DNA of 64,000 bases from assembly GCF_032393985.1 (NCBI RefSeq), contig NZ_CP135918.1:2232001-2296000 (forward strand), read 5' to 3'. Source of the stretch: Fischerella sp. JS2 (lineage in GTDB: Bacteria; Cyanobacteriota; Cyanobacteriia; Cyanobacteriales; Nostocaceae). Under the pieces are notes generated by a model, which was not told the origin of the DNA, made no database searches, and worked only from the letters and a program-made list of their open reading frames with translations. Within the stretch, counting starts at the first letter, position 1. The number at the start of each line of letters is the position of its first letter. Positions 1 to 7,732 of the stretch are shown here, in pieces. The position numbers and the translations under genes are program-made.

Positions 1-2
1 CT

Positions 3-143
3 CCCTATGTTGGTGCAGATTTAAGTGTAATGGAAAGGGATGCCAAAAAAATGCGCGGTGATAAACCCTTTATTTTTACAAATTTAAAAACAAAAACAGG
101 TTTAGCAGATGTAATTGAATTCGTGACTAAAAATATTTGTTAG
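3..143 (+). CDS. ureG: Urease accessory protein UreG, C-terminal fragment
   Basis: The window opens inside this gene; only the last 46 residues are present, beginning [20 protein letters not shown]. This stretch, followed by [10 protein letters not shown], is the conserved C-terminal part of UreG. UreG is the SIMIBI-class GTPase that, with UreD, UreF and UreE, delivers nickel to the urease active site in the cytoplasm. The P-loop and switch regions lie upstream of the window. The frame closes with TAG, and the neighbourhood downstream is not urease-related, so ureG is probably the last gene of its operon. Assignment rests on remembered family sequence, not a search. Confidence 0.85.
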   Translation, partial: PYVGADLSVMERDAKKMRGDKPFIFTNLKTKTGLADVIEFVTKNIC

Positions 144-290
144 TGCTTAGGAATCAGTTAACAGTTAACAGGGAGTAATAGAATTTGATAACTGATAACT
201 GAAATACACCCCACACTCCCCACCTCCCTACCTCAATCTGTACCAGATAAACTTCAAGTAAAGTTGCCATTACTCGCACCTTTTTTAATA

Positions 291-524
291 ATGTTAGTTT
301 TAACGAGGTTAGGTGGAGTTTGTGCAGCACCAACGCTGTATCTGAAAACAAATCGTAACTGGCGGTTATTTGGTGCAATATTGCTAGTAATTGCTGCTCT
401 AATTTTTGTTTTTGTCGGTTATCTTGCTACTGGAATCATCTTGCAGAATATTCTAATTAGAAACCATTACCAATGCGAATGCCATAAGGGGATAGCCAGA
501 ATAGCGATCGCGCTGGCAGTATAA
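291..524 (+). CDS. Possible small membrane protein
   Basis: A 77-codon frame from an ATG; a TTG nine codons upstream (264) is a less likely start. Residues about 26-52 form one long hydrophobic segment, preceded by a basic KTNRNWR stretch, so a single-span inner-membrane protein is plausible. The tail is short and cysteine-containing. I do not recognise a family. No convincing ribosome binding site is visible, and the reading frame could be the remnant of a longer gene. It lies alone between ureG and the pentapeptide-repeat gene. Confidence 0.3.
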   Translation: MLVLTRLGGVCAAPTLYLKTNRNWRLFGAILLVIAALIFVFVGYLATGIILQNILIRNHYQCECHKGIARIAIALAV

Positions 525-914
525 AGTTCTCTTTTATGAAAATTTCCTGATTTTTATCAGGGTAATTTAACAAAAAATTTACATTGAGAACGTACTATTA
601 TGGCTTTCACAACCGATAAAAAATTTTTTCCTATTTTTTCTAGATTTGCTACCTAATTTATAAGCTTTTGGGGTGTAATCTCAAGATACATATATCATCA
701 GGGCAAAATTTAACACTCGTTCCGAATGGAGTATGAAGCCACTTCAATTTGGAATTTATAGTTCGGAATTCGGAGTTACTTTGATCATTAATTACCAGTA
801 AAACTCTGAGCCAATTTACGAGCGAAGTATTGAGATGACAATTTTTTCTAAAAAAATTATCAGTAAATGCTTTGCCCCTACTACTACATCTAGGCACATT
901 AAGGAATAAATCAC
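525..914. other. Gene-free AT-rich intergenic region
   Basis: No coding frame with protein-like composition. It holds a small hairpin at 546-561 (CCTGAT / ATCAGG arms around a T-rich loop) and a GGAATTCGGAGTT-like stretch near 771 that resembles dispersed cyanobacterial repeats. The promoter of the pentapeptide-repeat gene must lie here, but I cannot place its boxes with confidence. Confidence 0.5.
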
Positions 915-1535
915 ATGCAAAACCATGCTGACAAGCAAGAGAAAGTTTTAAGTCAAATCATAGAGAGAAATGTTGAAGGTAGAGACTTTAGTGGATGTGA
1001 CTTAAGTGGCATTGATCTTAGAGGAATTGATTTAAGTAGAATAAATTTTAGAGGAGCAGATTTACGTAGCGCAAATTTGAGTGGGGCGATACTTATTGGT
1101 GCAAATCTTAGAGAAGCAAATTTACAACAAGTAAATTTCTGTGATGCTAATTTAAGTCAAGCTGATTTAACCCAAGCAAATTTGTGTAAAGCTTGTTTGT
1201 GTCGAGTACAACTAAATGGTAGTAAATTGTGGGCTGCTTCTCTATGTAATGCTGATTTAAGGGAAGCTGACTTAAGTGCAGCCCAAATAATTGAAGCGTC
1301 GCTGGTTGAAGCTAATTTAGTCAGAGCAAATCTTACTGAAGCAAAGTTATGTGGATCTGTTTTAGTAGAAGCTAATTTTAATCAAGCTAACTTAACAAGT
1401 GCAGATCTAAAATGGGCTAATCTCATGGCTGCAAACTTCAGCGAAGCTAATCTAGAAAATGCCAATTTTAAGAATGCAAAATTTTATGAAACAATTATGC
1501 CTGACGGTACAATTCGAGTAGATCTTAGGAGATAA
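915..1535 (+). CDS. Pentapeptide repeat protein
   Basis: A 206-residue protein. From about residue 24 to 198 it consists almost entirely of A(D/N)LXX pentapeptides (ADLRSANLSGAILIGANLRE and on), about 34 tandem units. These fold into a right-handed quadrilateral beta-helix. There is no signal peptide or membrane segment, so a soluble cytoplasmic protein is expected. Such proteins are very numerous in filamentous cyanobacteria and their roles are mostly unknown; a few bacterial members protect DNA gyrase by mimicking DNA, but nothing here indicates that. Several cysteines lie in the repeats. The frame stops cleanly with TAA and the gene appears monocistronic. Confidence 0.9.
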   Translation: MQNHADKQEKVLSQIIERNVEGRDFSGCDLSGIDLRGIDLSRINFRGADLRSANLSGAILIGANLREANLQQVNFCDANLSQADLTQANLCKACLCRVQLNGSKLWAASLCNADLREADLSAAQIIEASLVEANLVRANLTEAKLCGSVLVEANFNQANLTSADLKWANLMAANFSEANLENANFKNAKFYETIMPDGTIRVDLRR

Positions 1536-1641
1536 GGGAAAGGGAACGGGGACAAGGGGGACGTAGAGGAGTAGGAACACAAGGGAGAATTTCTCCCTAA
1601 TTTATTTCCCAATTCCTGATTTCCGTCCCTAATCCCTGATC

Positions 1642-2421
1642 CTAAAACTCCCGTTGTGAAAAAATGAGGATAGCGATCGCTAACAACATCAAGCTGTACA
1701 ATAAGCCATAACCAACATTACTAATGAGTGTACTTAAATTAGGTAATGCAGCCAGACCATAAATAGCATCATTTTTCACATCTAATCTAGATAAATCTGG
1801 CAATATAAGATACAAAGCTTGAGTCAAAGTTTCAATTCCATGTTTACGACCAAGACGACCAAGTTGTAGTATGTCTTGAGTTATATTACCCATTAAATAC
1901 ACAGCAAAGGTCAAAACAGTTGCTAACAGTGAACTAGTAAACACACCCAAAGTAATAGCTACAGCCGTTATTAAAGACAACTGCAAAAATAGAAAAAATG
2001 CAGAAATTAGAATACTAGCTATTGAATAAGGAACTTTGCCTAATTGCAAAAACACAAGAATGATCACTGTCATAGCAGTAATCAGAACTGCTAGCAATGA
2101 CAACAAGCCCAAATATTTACCAACGATCAACTCAGCACGACTGATAGGTTTAGCAATTAACACTAAAACAGTACGTTTCTCAATTTCCTTATTAATTAAT
2201 CCTGTACCAACAAATACTGCTACAATCAAACCAAGAAGATTCATCGCCGCCAGAGAAAAATCTAGAAACATTTTGTCTTCTGTAGCAGCAGCAAATTCAG
2301 GGAGAAAGTAGATAGCAGTGGCAAGGATGATGATATAAAAGCCAATCATAAATAAGATGCGATCGCGCACCACTTCTCGAAATACATTTGTTGCAATTAC
2401 GTAAAGTCTGCCAAAATTCAT
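1642..2421 (-). CDS. fraE: FraE, ABC-2 type permease for filament integrity
   Basis: A 259-residue membrane protein with about six hydrophobic segments (roughly residues 25-45, 60-82, 105-130, 140-165, 170-190, 232-253) and the ABC-2 permease layout (NVFREVVRDRILF at the N-terminus, INKEIEKRTVLVLIAKPISR after the second span). Length, order and strand match the third gene of the Anabaena fraC-fraD-fraE operon. There FraE is needed for long filaments under nitrogen deprivation and for proper heterocyst development. No ATPase partner is adjacent. It is transcribed after fraD with a 149 bp gap that is filled by short tandem repeats. Identification rests on the three-gene synteny and sizes. Confidence 0.82.
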   Translation of the reverse strand: MNFGRLYVIATNVFREVVRDRILFMIGFYIIILATAIYFLPEFAAATEDKMFLDFSLAAMNLLGLIVAVFVGTGLINKEIEKRTVLVLIAKPISRAELIVGKYLGLLSLLAVLITAMTVIILVFLQLGKVPYSIASILISAFFLFLQLSLITAVAITLGVFTSSLLATVLTFAVYLMGNITQDILQLGRLGRKHGIETLTQALYLILPDLSRLDVKNDAIYGLAALPNLSTLISNVGYGLLYSLMLLAIAILIFSQREF

Positions 2422-2427
2422 CGCTTT

Positions 2428-2513
2428 TTAGTCATTAGTTATTTGTCATTAGTCATTTGTAGTTAGTTATTGATTAATGGTCAATGGTTAGTGGTTAGTT
2501 GTTGGTAGTTGTT
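2428..2513. repeat. Short tandemly repeated repetitive (STRR-like) sequence
   Basis: Degenerate heptamers of the type TTAGTCA / TTAGTGG / TCAATGG repeat across the fraD-fraE gap. STRRs of this kind are characteristic of heterocystous cyanobacterial genomes. Smaller patches of the same composition occur at 5,800-5,835 and 14,200-14,225. Confidence 0.7.
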
Positions 2514-2570
2514 TGTTCACTACTCCTTACACTCCACCCTGCCTTAAGCCGCTACGCGTCTACACACTCC

Positions 2571-3584
2571 TCACAGTGCAGGTGGTGAACCCATAATCCT
2601 ATTGCTACTGCGACCGCATTCAATATCTGCAACTCTCAAGACTTCCCCTGGTCTTCTAGAAGCGTTAATCGGTTCTACCCGACAAGACTTTCTCAAGTAA
2701 TACTCATTTCCAGTGGAACTAGGCCCACTCCAGATACTCAGTAAATCCAATTTATATATGTCAGGATTTTTTTGATCAAGGCTAGATATACGCGCTTCCG
2801 TTCGCCATAAAGACTTTTCATCAAATTCACGTAAGCTTGCGTCTATTACTTCCCTACCTAAACTATTGACTCTGTTATTTGCAGTCTTTAACCACTGTTC
2901 TACTTCTGACCAAGGTCTGTTAGCTATTTGCTCTTTCACGATTGGCTCAAGTTTATTCAAAATTAAAACACCATTTCTGGGAGTTTTACTAATTTGTGGT
3001 TCTGTTCTCACCACAAAAGACCGCCTAAAGTTGTCTGTCTGTAAACTAGGGAATTCTTGTAACCATTTATTTACTACAAATCCAAGTTGTAGCCAACAAC
3101 TAATTACCATACAACTGCCAACCAGAATAATAATTTTTTGGCGGTCTTCTATCTTAGGAACCTGAGTACTGAACTCCGTCCCTGTTCCCTCAAAAAATTC
3201 TGGAATCGCTGTGATGAGTGCTGAAATTGTTGGCCAGAAAACAATTGTTCTGGCTGTAATTTCTTGTCCTGGTTCCCTAAAAGCAAAAGCACTCACTAAA
3301 AATCCAGTTACTAGCGCCCCAATAGGCATATTCGTACCAGGAATAAGTACAGGATTTTCAGTTGTATACCAAGCAGTCCCTGCTATCAATAATGCCCAGC
3401 CACAAAAGGCGATCGCAGATTTGACAAAACCTGTAGATAGGGAGGACATCAACCAAGAAAAAATACTTAAATATACTAATGTTTGCCAAGCAAAAGCCCT
3501 TTTGGGAATAAAAAAATCTTTTATATTGTCGTAAATTTCTCCAATAAACCCAAATAAAGCAAATAAATCTCTAATTAGTTCCAT
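2571..3584 (-). CDS. fraD: FraD, septal junction protein
   Basis: A 337-residue protein with five predicted membrane segments in the first half (about residues 33-50, 55-75, 87-105, 112-135, 150-172) and a soluble C-terminal half of about 165 residues. Anabaena FraD has the same design: five spans plus a periplasmic part that sits at the cell-cell septum. There it is needed for septal junction (nanopore) formation, molecular exchange and diazotrophic growth. The gene lies between fraC and fraE on the minus strand, 84 bp downstream of fraC, which supports one operon. The ATG start at 3584 gives MELIRDLFALFGFIGEIYDN. The family is restricted to filamentous cyanobacteria. Confidence 0.85.
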   Translation of the reverse strand: MELIRDLFALFGFIGEIYDNIKDFFIPKRAFAWQTLVYLSIFSWLMSSLSTGFVKSAIAFCGWALLIAGTAWYTTENPVLIPGTNMPIGALVTGFLVSAFAFREPGQEITARTIVFWPTISALITAIPEFFEGTGTEFSTQVPKIEDRQKIIILVGSCMVISCWLQLGFVVNKWLQEFPSLQTDNFRRSFVVRTEPQISKTPRNGVLILNKLEPIVKEQIANRPWSEVEQWLKTANNRVNSLGREVIDASLREFDEKSLWRTEARISSLDQKNPDIYKLDLLSIWSGPSSTGNEYYLRKSCRVEPINASRRPGEVLRVADIECGRSSNRIMGSPPAL

Positions 3585-3668
3585 ATTGCAACCTTGGTAT
3601 TCCTAGTCATATTTTTATTAGTTTTGGTCATTAGTTTAGTACAAAACTCAAAAAAATCATCACTAACT

Positions 3669-4205
3669 TCATACAATTCTGAAAATCAAAAATAAAACTA
3701 ACACAACAGCAGTGTAACTGAGTGCATTAGCTATTAGTACACTAGTAAAAATATTTTTTGATTGTAATTTTCTTTTAAAATCACGACGAGAATAGAATTT
3801 TTGAGGAGTAGACTCAGGTTCTTGTTTCCAAAAATCAGTCAATGAAATTAATGCAACTCTTAATATTAATGATTTCACTAAAAAAGTTCCAAAAAAAATA
3901 ATAAAAGCAGTCAAAATCATCAAATTTATGAGATTAGGTAGTATTTGATTAAAGAATATTAAATTTATTAACCCAGATCTTAATCTAATAGAAAGAAATG
4001 GTTCTATCAAAAAGAATATTACCCAACCGATAACGTTGGAAAATAAATTCATACAAATGGCATAAAAACTAGAAGTTTTTTTATCAAATTTGAGAATTGA
4101 ATTTAAAATATAGGCTTCCAAGGGAATAGATATCAGTAAAAATAAAAAACTAAACAAAATTGCACCAAGGGGCAGGACTTTAGGAATTAAAGGAAAATCA
4201 AGCAT
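3669..4205 (-). CDS. fraC: FraC, septal protein for filament integrity
   Basis: A 178-residue strongly hydrophobic protein, first gene of the fraC-fraD-fraE operon. Hydrophobic segments lie at about residues 12-33, 48-70, 90-115 and 157-177, separated by a basic loop (YSRRDFKRKLQSK). Length agrees with Anabaena FraC (about 179 residues), which localises to septa and is needed to keep filaments intact without combined nitrogen. Base composition is more AT-rich than that of its neighbours. Its promoter should lie in the 450 bp divergent region shared with the P-loop gene at 4659. Confidence 0.82.
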   Translation of the reverse strand: MLDFPLIPKVLPLGAILFSFLFLLISIPLEAYILNSILKFDKKTSSFYAICMNLFSNVIGWVIFFLIEPFLSIRLRSGLINLIFFNQILPNLINLMILTAFIIFFGTFLVKSLILRVALISLTDFWKQEPESTPQKFYSRRDFKRKLQSKNIFTSVLIANALSYTAVVLVLFLIFRIV

Positions 4206-4658
4206 AAGTCTAGTTCGTTACTAAATTTAACTATGGTTATAGAGATATGGGGGTATAAGGGTGTAAGGGTATAGGAGAAAAATTGTATTTCTTTGTTGCT
4301 AGTGGCAATCACCGCTAGTAGTCGGTTCATATCTTTATCTTTTATTAAAGGTAAAGGAAGAATTTTAGACATCCTATTTTCTCCCTCATTCCTTTATTTG
4401 CTCATTCTCTTATACCCTTTGTTGAATGACTTAAGAAAGTATAGCCGCAACCTAGTCAAATGATGATACTAAGTTGCGGTCTAGCGTAACACTTTGGGAG
4501 GTCAGAGGTGGGAAGTGTGGGGAGTGTGAGGGGTGTACGGAGTTTTTTTGCAAATTAAATAGGAATTCTCAATACAGTTAAGCTAGTAAATTTTCCCCTA
4601 CCTTCTTACGCAAGACCTTGGGTAAGATAAAAAACTGCCACTTACAGCTTTTAGTGAG
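4206..4658. other. Divergent intergenic region upstream of fraC
   Basis: This 453 bp stretch separates fraC (minus) from the CobA-like gene (plus) and must hold both promoters. A clear imperfect hairpin lies at 4445-4479, with arms CCGCAACCTAGT and ACTAAGTTGCGG (one G-T pair) around an 11-base loop. It has no following T-run on either strand, so it looks like an operator or a dispersed repeat rather than a terminator. The 61-codon minus-strand frame at 4187-4372 lacks protein-like features and overlaps the start of fraC. Confidence 0.5.
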
Positions 4659-5795
4659 ATGACAAGGAACGGCATTGGAATTCGCACAGCACAAGTGCGT
4701 CAACAAAGGGTGACAGGGCAAATTCACGTTTATGATGGTGCAGGCAAAGGCAAATCCCAAGCAGCTTTAGGAGTCGTTTTGCGCTCAATTGGCTTGGGGA
4801 TCAATACACCGAGTAATTCTAACCGCGTCTTGCTGCTGCGGTTTTTAAAAGGGCCAGAACGAGACTATGATGAAGATGGCGCGATCGCAGCTTTGCAACG
4901 AGGATTTCCTCATTTAATTGATCAAGTTCGCACTGGTAGAGCAGAGTTTTTTGGGCCAAATGAAATTACTGCCTTTGATAGGTCTGAAGCTGCACGGGGT
5001 TGGGATGTAGCAAAAGGCGCGATCGCTTCTGGTTTGTATTCAGTTGTTGTTTTAGATGAAATTAATCCTGTCTTGGATTTAGGTTTATTGTCGGTGGATG
5101 AAGTGGTACACACACTCACATCTAAACCAGAAGAGTTAGAAATTATTGCAACTGGTCGTGCTGCACCACAAAAGTTGCTAGATATTGCCGATTTGCACTC
5201 AGAAATGAAACCTCATCACCACCCAACTGCAACTGCACTCTTAATTGAAGGTATTGAAATTTATACAGGTGCTGGTAAAGGTAAATCTACTAGTGCTTTG
5301 GGTAAAGCACTGCAAGCTATAGGTCGAGGTATTAATCATCCAGGATCTACTCGTGTATTAATTATGCAGTGGCTTAAAGGTGGTACTGGCTACACTGAAG
5401 ATGCAGCATTAGCAGCTTTACAACAGTCGTATCCACATGTGATAGATCATCAACGCTGTGGTCGAGATGCGATCGTTTGGCGTAATTCTCGGCAGGAGTT
5501 AGACTATGTGGAAGCAGAACGAGGTTGGGAAATTGCCAAAACTGCGATCGCTTCTGGACTTTACAAAACCATCATCCTTGATGAGCTTAACCCCACTGTT
5601 GACTTAGAATTGCTGCCTGTAGAACCAATTGTGCAAGCTTTACTCCGCAAACCTCGTCATACTGAAATTATCATCACTGGTCGCTGCCAAAACCAACCAG
5701 CTTATTTCGACCTAGCTAGCATTCACTCTGAAGTTTACTGCCATAAACACTATGCGAATCAAGGCGTGGAACTTAAGCGGGGAGTAGATTTTTAA
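4659..5795 (+). CDS. Tandem-duplicated CobA/BtuR-like P-loop NTPase
   Basis: A 378-residue protein made of two homologous halves. Each starts with a Walker A loop, GAGKGKSQ near residue 29 and GAGKGKST near residue 206. Each continues with an (R/Q)(F/W)LKG motif, a Walker-B-like VVLDEI or IILDEL, and ends with TGR and a (L/I)HSE motif. This is the fold and motif order of cob(I)alamin adenosyltransferases of the CobA/CobO/BtuR family, which transfer adenosyl from ATP to corrinoid; the usual enzyme is a single domain of about 200 residues. Both halves keep an intact P-loop, so both may bind nucleotide. Whether it really adenosylates cobalamin or is a paralogue with another role cannot be told from sequence. 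It is divergent from fraC. Confidence 0.75.
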   Translation: MTRNGIGIRTAQVRQQRVTGQIHVYDGAGKGKSQAALGVVLRSIGLGINTPSNSNRVLLLRFLKGPERDYDEDGAIAALQRGFPHLIDQVRTGRAEFFGPNEITAFDRSEAARGWDVAKGAIASGLYSVVVLDEINPVLDLGLLSVDEVVHTLTSKPEELEIIATGRAAPQKLLDIADLHSEMKPHHHPTATALLIEGIEIYTGAGKGKSTSALGKALQAIGRGINHPGSTRVLIMQWLKGGTGYTEDAALAALQQSYPHVIDHQRCGRDAIVWRNSRQELDYVEAERGWEIAKTAIASGLYKTIILDELNPTVDLELLPVEPIVQALLRKPRHTEIIITGRCQNQPAYFDLASIHSEVYCHKHYANQGVELKRGVDF

Positions 5796-6026
5796 TGTAG
5801 TTAATGGTCAATGGTCAATAGTCAATCGTTAAAAAACTATTAACTCTGAACAATTGACATTTGACAATGGACTCTTGATTAATAGCTAATGATTCTTCCT
5901 TCTCATGGAAGAAAAAACAACTATGTCAAAAGTTCGATGAAAACTTAAGATGAAACTGCACAAATTAGATTTAGGAAATACTGCGTTCATAATTATCCAT
6001 CTCAGAGAAACTATTACACTAATCCT

Positions 6027-6458
6027 ATGGAAACCGAAGTGCAGCAAAAACAATACAATGATGTTCCCTCAACAGAAGCTGTGGCAGCAATTGAAGGTTC
6101 AGATTCTCAAAACTTAGCAAAGTTACCTCCAGCTCAGGAATCTGAAAGTCAATGGCAGCTCATTACCAGAGAATTAACAAGCTTTTGGCAGGAAATTTCC
6201 CAAAACTTTAACAAGTTTTTTCAAGCATACAAGCCACTGTTGATTAACCTGGCTTGGCTGTTGGCAGCAGTTGTGTCAGTTAAGGTAATTCTGGCAGTAC
6301 TAGATGCAATCAACGATATTCCGCTAGCACAACCAGTGTTAGAGTTAGTGGGAATTAGTTACACCATCTGGTTCGTCTTTCGCTATCTTCTTAAAGATTC
6401 CACACGACAAGAATTAGTAACAGAAATTGATTCAGTAAAAAAGCAATTTTTGGGTTAA
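6027..6458 (+). CDS. CAAD/CURT1-type thylakoid membrane protein
   Basis: A 143-residue protein with a polar acidic N-terminus (about 45 residues), an amphipathic stretch (LTSFWQEISQNFNKFFQAYK), two hydrophobic segments (about 72-92 and 98-122) and a charged C-terminal helix (DSTRQELVTEIDSVKKQFLG). This layout is that of CAAD domains, found in cyanobacterial aminoacyl-tRNA synthetases, and of the related CURT1/CurT proteins that shape thylakoid membranes. Length agrees with stand-alone CurT. It sits alone between the P-loop gene and a repeat-rich gap. A hairpin at about 6470-6496 and a better terminator at 6597 follow it. Confidence 0.75.
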   Translation: METEVQQKQYNDVPSTEAVAAIEGSDSQNLAKLPPAQESESQWQLITRELTSFWQEISQNFNKFFQAYKPLLINLAWLLAAVVSVKVILAVLDAINDIPLAQPVLELVGISYTIWFVFRYLLKDSTRQELVTEIDSVKKQFLG

Positions 6459-6596
6459 TTACCTAGTTTGATGCAAATCAATTTAAATTTGCATCATTAC
6501 AAATAGTAGGCTATAAATAAATTCTTCATTTTGTTTACAAACAAGTTTTATTTATGCCTGCATACTTACCAAAAAAATATGTTCCATTTTGTGAAG

Positions 6597-6631
6597 ATAA
6601 GCCAGGATATAAATTCCCTGGCTTATGTTTT
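6597..6631 (+). terminator. Rho-independent terminator
   Basis: A perfect 10 bp stem (ATAAGCCAGG / CCTGGCTTAT) with a 10-base AT loop is followed by GTTTTTAG. It is about 140 bp after the CAAD gene and is the most likely end of that transcript. Confidence 0.6.
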
Positions 6632-6719
6632 TAGTTATTTAATTCCCTTCTCTAATCCCCTTCGTACCAAGTTGCATTCATAGATATTACCTCACCACGG
6701 CTACGCCACCCCTCTCCTT

Positions 6720-6821
6720 ATACCAATTCAATTAATGATTGCAACACATCCTTGGATAAAGACGCGATTCATCGCGTCTACAAGATGCCCTATCTGTCGC
6801 ATTCTTTTGGCGAATTGGTAT
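6720..6821. repeat. MITE-like palindromic element
   Basis: About 102 bp bounded by perfect 10 bp terminal inverted repeats, ATACCAATTC at the left and GAATTGGTAT at the right. Inside is a second palindrome at 6760-6779 (AGACGCGAT / ATCGCGTCT). No coding capacity. The structure suggests a small non-autonomous mobile element, but without another full copy in the window this is an inference. Confidence 0.5.
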
Positions 6822-7227
6822 TACTGAGAGGGAATGGGGGGTCCCCTCTTGGGATAAGGGGCAGGGGGTGAGGTTTTTAAACACACTTGGTATCAATACC
6901 CCTATGAAGGGGAAGATAAGGATTTTTAATATTGGAGGGTTATAGTGAGGTTAAAAATATTTGTACAAGATGTCTATCATAATCAAGTTATAATAACCAC
7001 TTTATATTTGCACTATAATTGTAACTATGCAGGTAACATCTTACATTACCAATTACCTATTCCTAAAAATCGGAATTTGTTAAATATATATATCCTTAGA
7101 CAGATAAAAATCTTTATTTGTATATTCTAAACACTTCTTTAGATAGTTAGGCTGGCTTTATTAAAAAACTAATATAGTCCTTGGATTGAATGATTAAAAT
7201 GCATTAATTGTAAGGGGCACATAAATT

Positions 7228-7641
7228 ATGACTAATAATGAAGCTTATAACAAAGGAGCAGATACATCTGATCGCGTTCGCGAAAATAAATATGATCCAC
7301 ATATTGTCCCTGCTGAAACCGCAGCACGTAAAGAAAGAGAAGGAGATTTATTTAAAACAAAACCTACAGAACAAAAAGAAGCCAGTGCTACCACTGATGA
7401 TCAAACTCATCCTGGTGAAAGCATACGTACCACAGATGGCTACACTGTAGACAAAGAAGGTTTGTTAAACAACTACGCCGTTGAACCAGAAATGTACTAC
7501 GAAGTACCAGGCGATGCGCGTCAAGAAGCACAAGAAGATACAGCACATCGCGTAGAAGAATTAACAGAAATTAACGAAGATAAGCAAGGCGAATTAACAA
7601 TGGAGGGCGACGAACGAGGTAGAGGCCCTGGTGTGGTCTAG
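7228..7641 (+). CDS. Acidic hydrophilic protein of unknown function
   Basis: A 137-residue protein rich in E, D, T, K and G with no hydrophobic core segment, no cysteine and no signal peptide; it is predicted to be mostly disordered. Distinct pieces are DPHIVPAETAARKEREGD and a GYTVDKEGLLNNYAVEP stretch that contains the only aromatic cluster. The composition resembles desiccation- or stress-related hydrophilins, but I recognise no named family. The ATG is preceded by TAAGGGGCAC, a plausible ribosome binding site. A strong terminator lies 50 bp after the stop, which supports a real monocistronic gene. Confidence 0.7.
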   Translation: MTNNEAYNKGADTSDRVRENKYDPHIVPAETAARKEREGDLFKTKPTEQKEASATTDDQTHPGESIRTTDGYTVDKEGLLNNYAVEPEMYYEVPGDARQEAQEDTAHRVEELTEINEDKQGELTMEGDERGRGPGVV

Positions 7642-7690
7642 TTTTATTGGTGTTGCTAAGCTGGGGATTTAATTTTTCAGAAGGCACGTC

Positions 7691-7727
7691 GCGATGAGTG
7701 AGAATTTTCTCACTCATCGCTTTTTGT
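7691..7727 (+). terminator. Strong rho-independent terminator
   Basis: A perfect 14 bp stem, GCGATGAGTGAGAA and its exact complement, is separated by TT and followed by TTTTTGTTGT. It terminates the 7228 gene. The opposite strand has no T-run, so the convergent phosphoesterase is not obviously served by it. Confidence 0.85.
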
Positions 7728-7732
7728 TGTAC

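Larger units (their letters stand above)
6459..7227. other. Repeat-rich gene-free region
   Basis: A 769 bp stretch without a convincing gene. It contains an AT-rich hairpin just after the CAAD gene (about 6470-6496, GATGCAAAT / ATTTGCATC arms), a terminator-like hairpin (6597-6631), an inverted-repeat-bounded element (6720-6821), and a purine-rich tract (6825-6870). The 61-codon frame at 6945-7130 starts with GTG and is rich in N, I and Y; I do not think it is coding. Confidence 0.5.

Noticed and set aside
658-897. Minus-strand frame of 79 codons
   Set aside because: No protein-like pattern; it lies in an AT-rich spacer with repeat fragments.
2428-2513. CRISPR array
   Set aside because: The units are degenerate heptamers without spacers of constant length; this is an STRR.
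6945-7130. Small plus-strand gene of 61 codons
   Set aside because: GTG start without ribosome binding site and AT-driven residue composition; no family resemblance.
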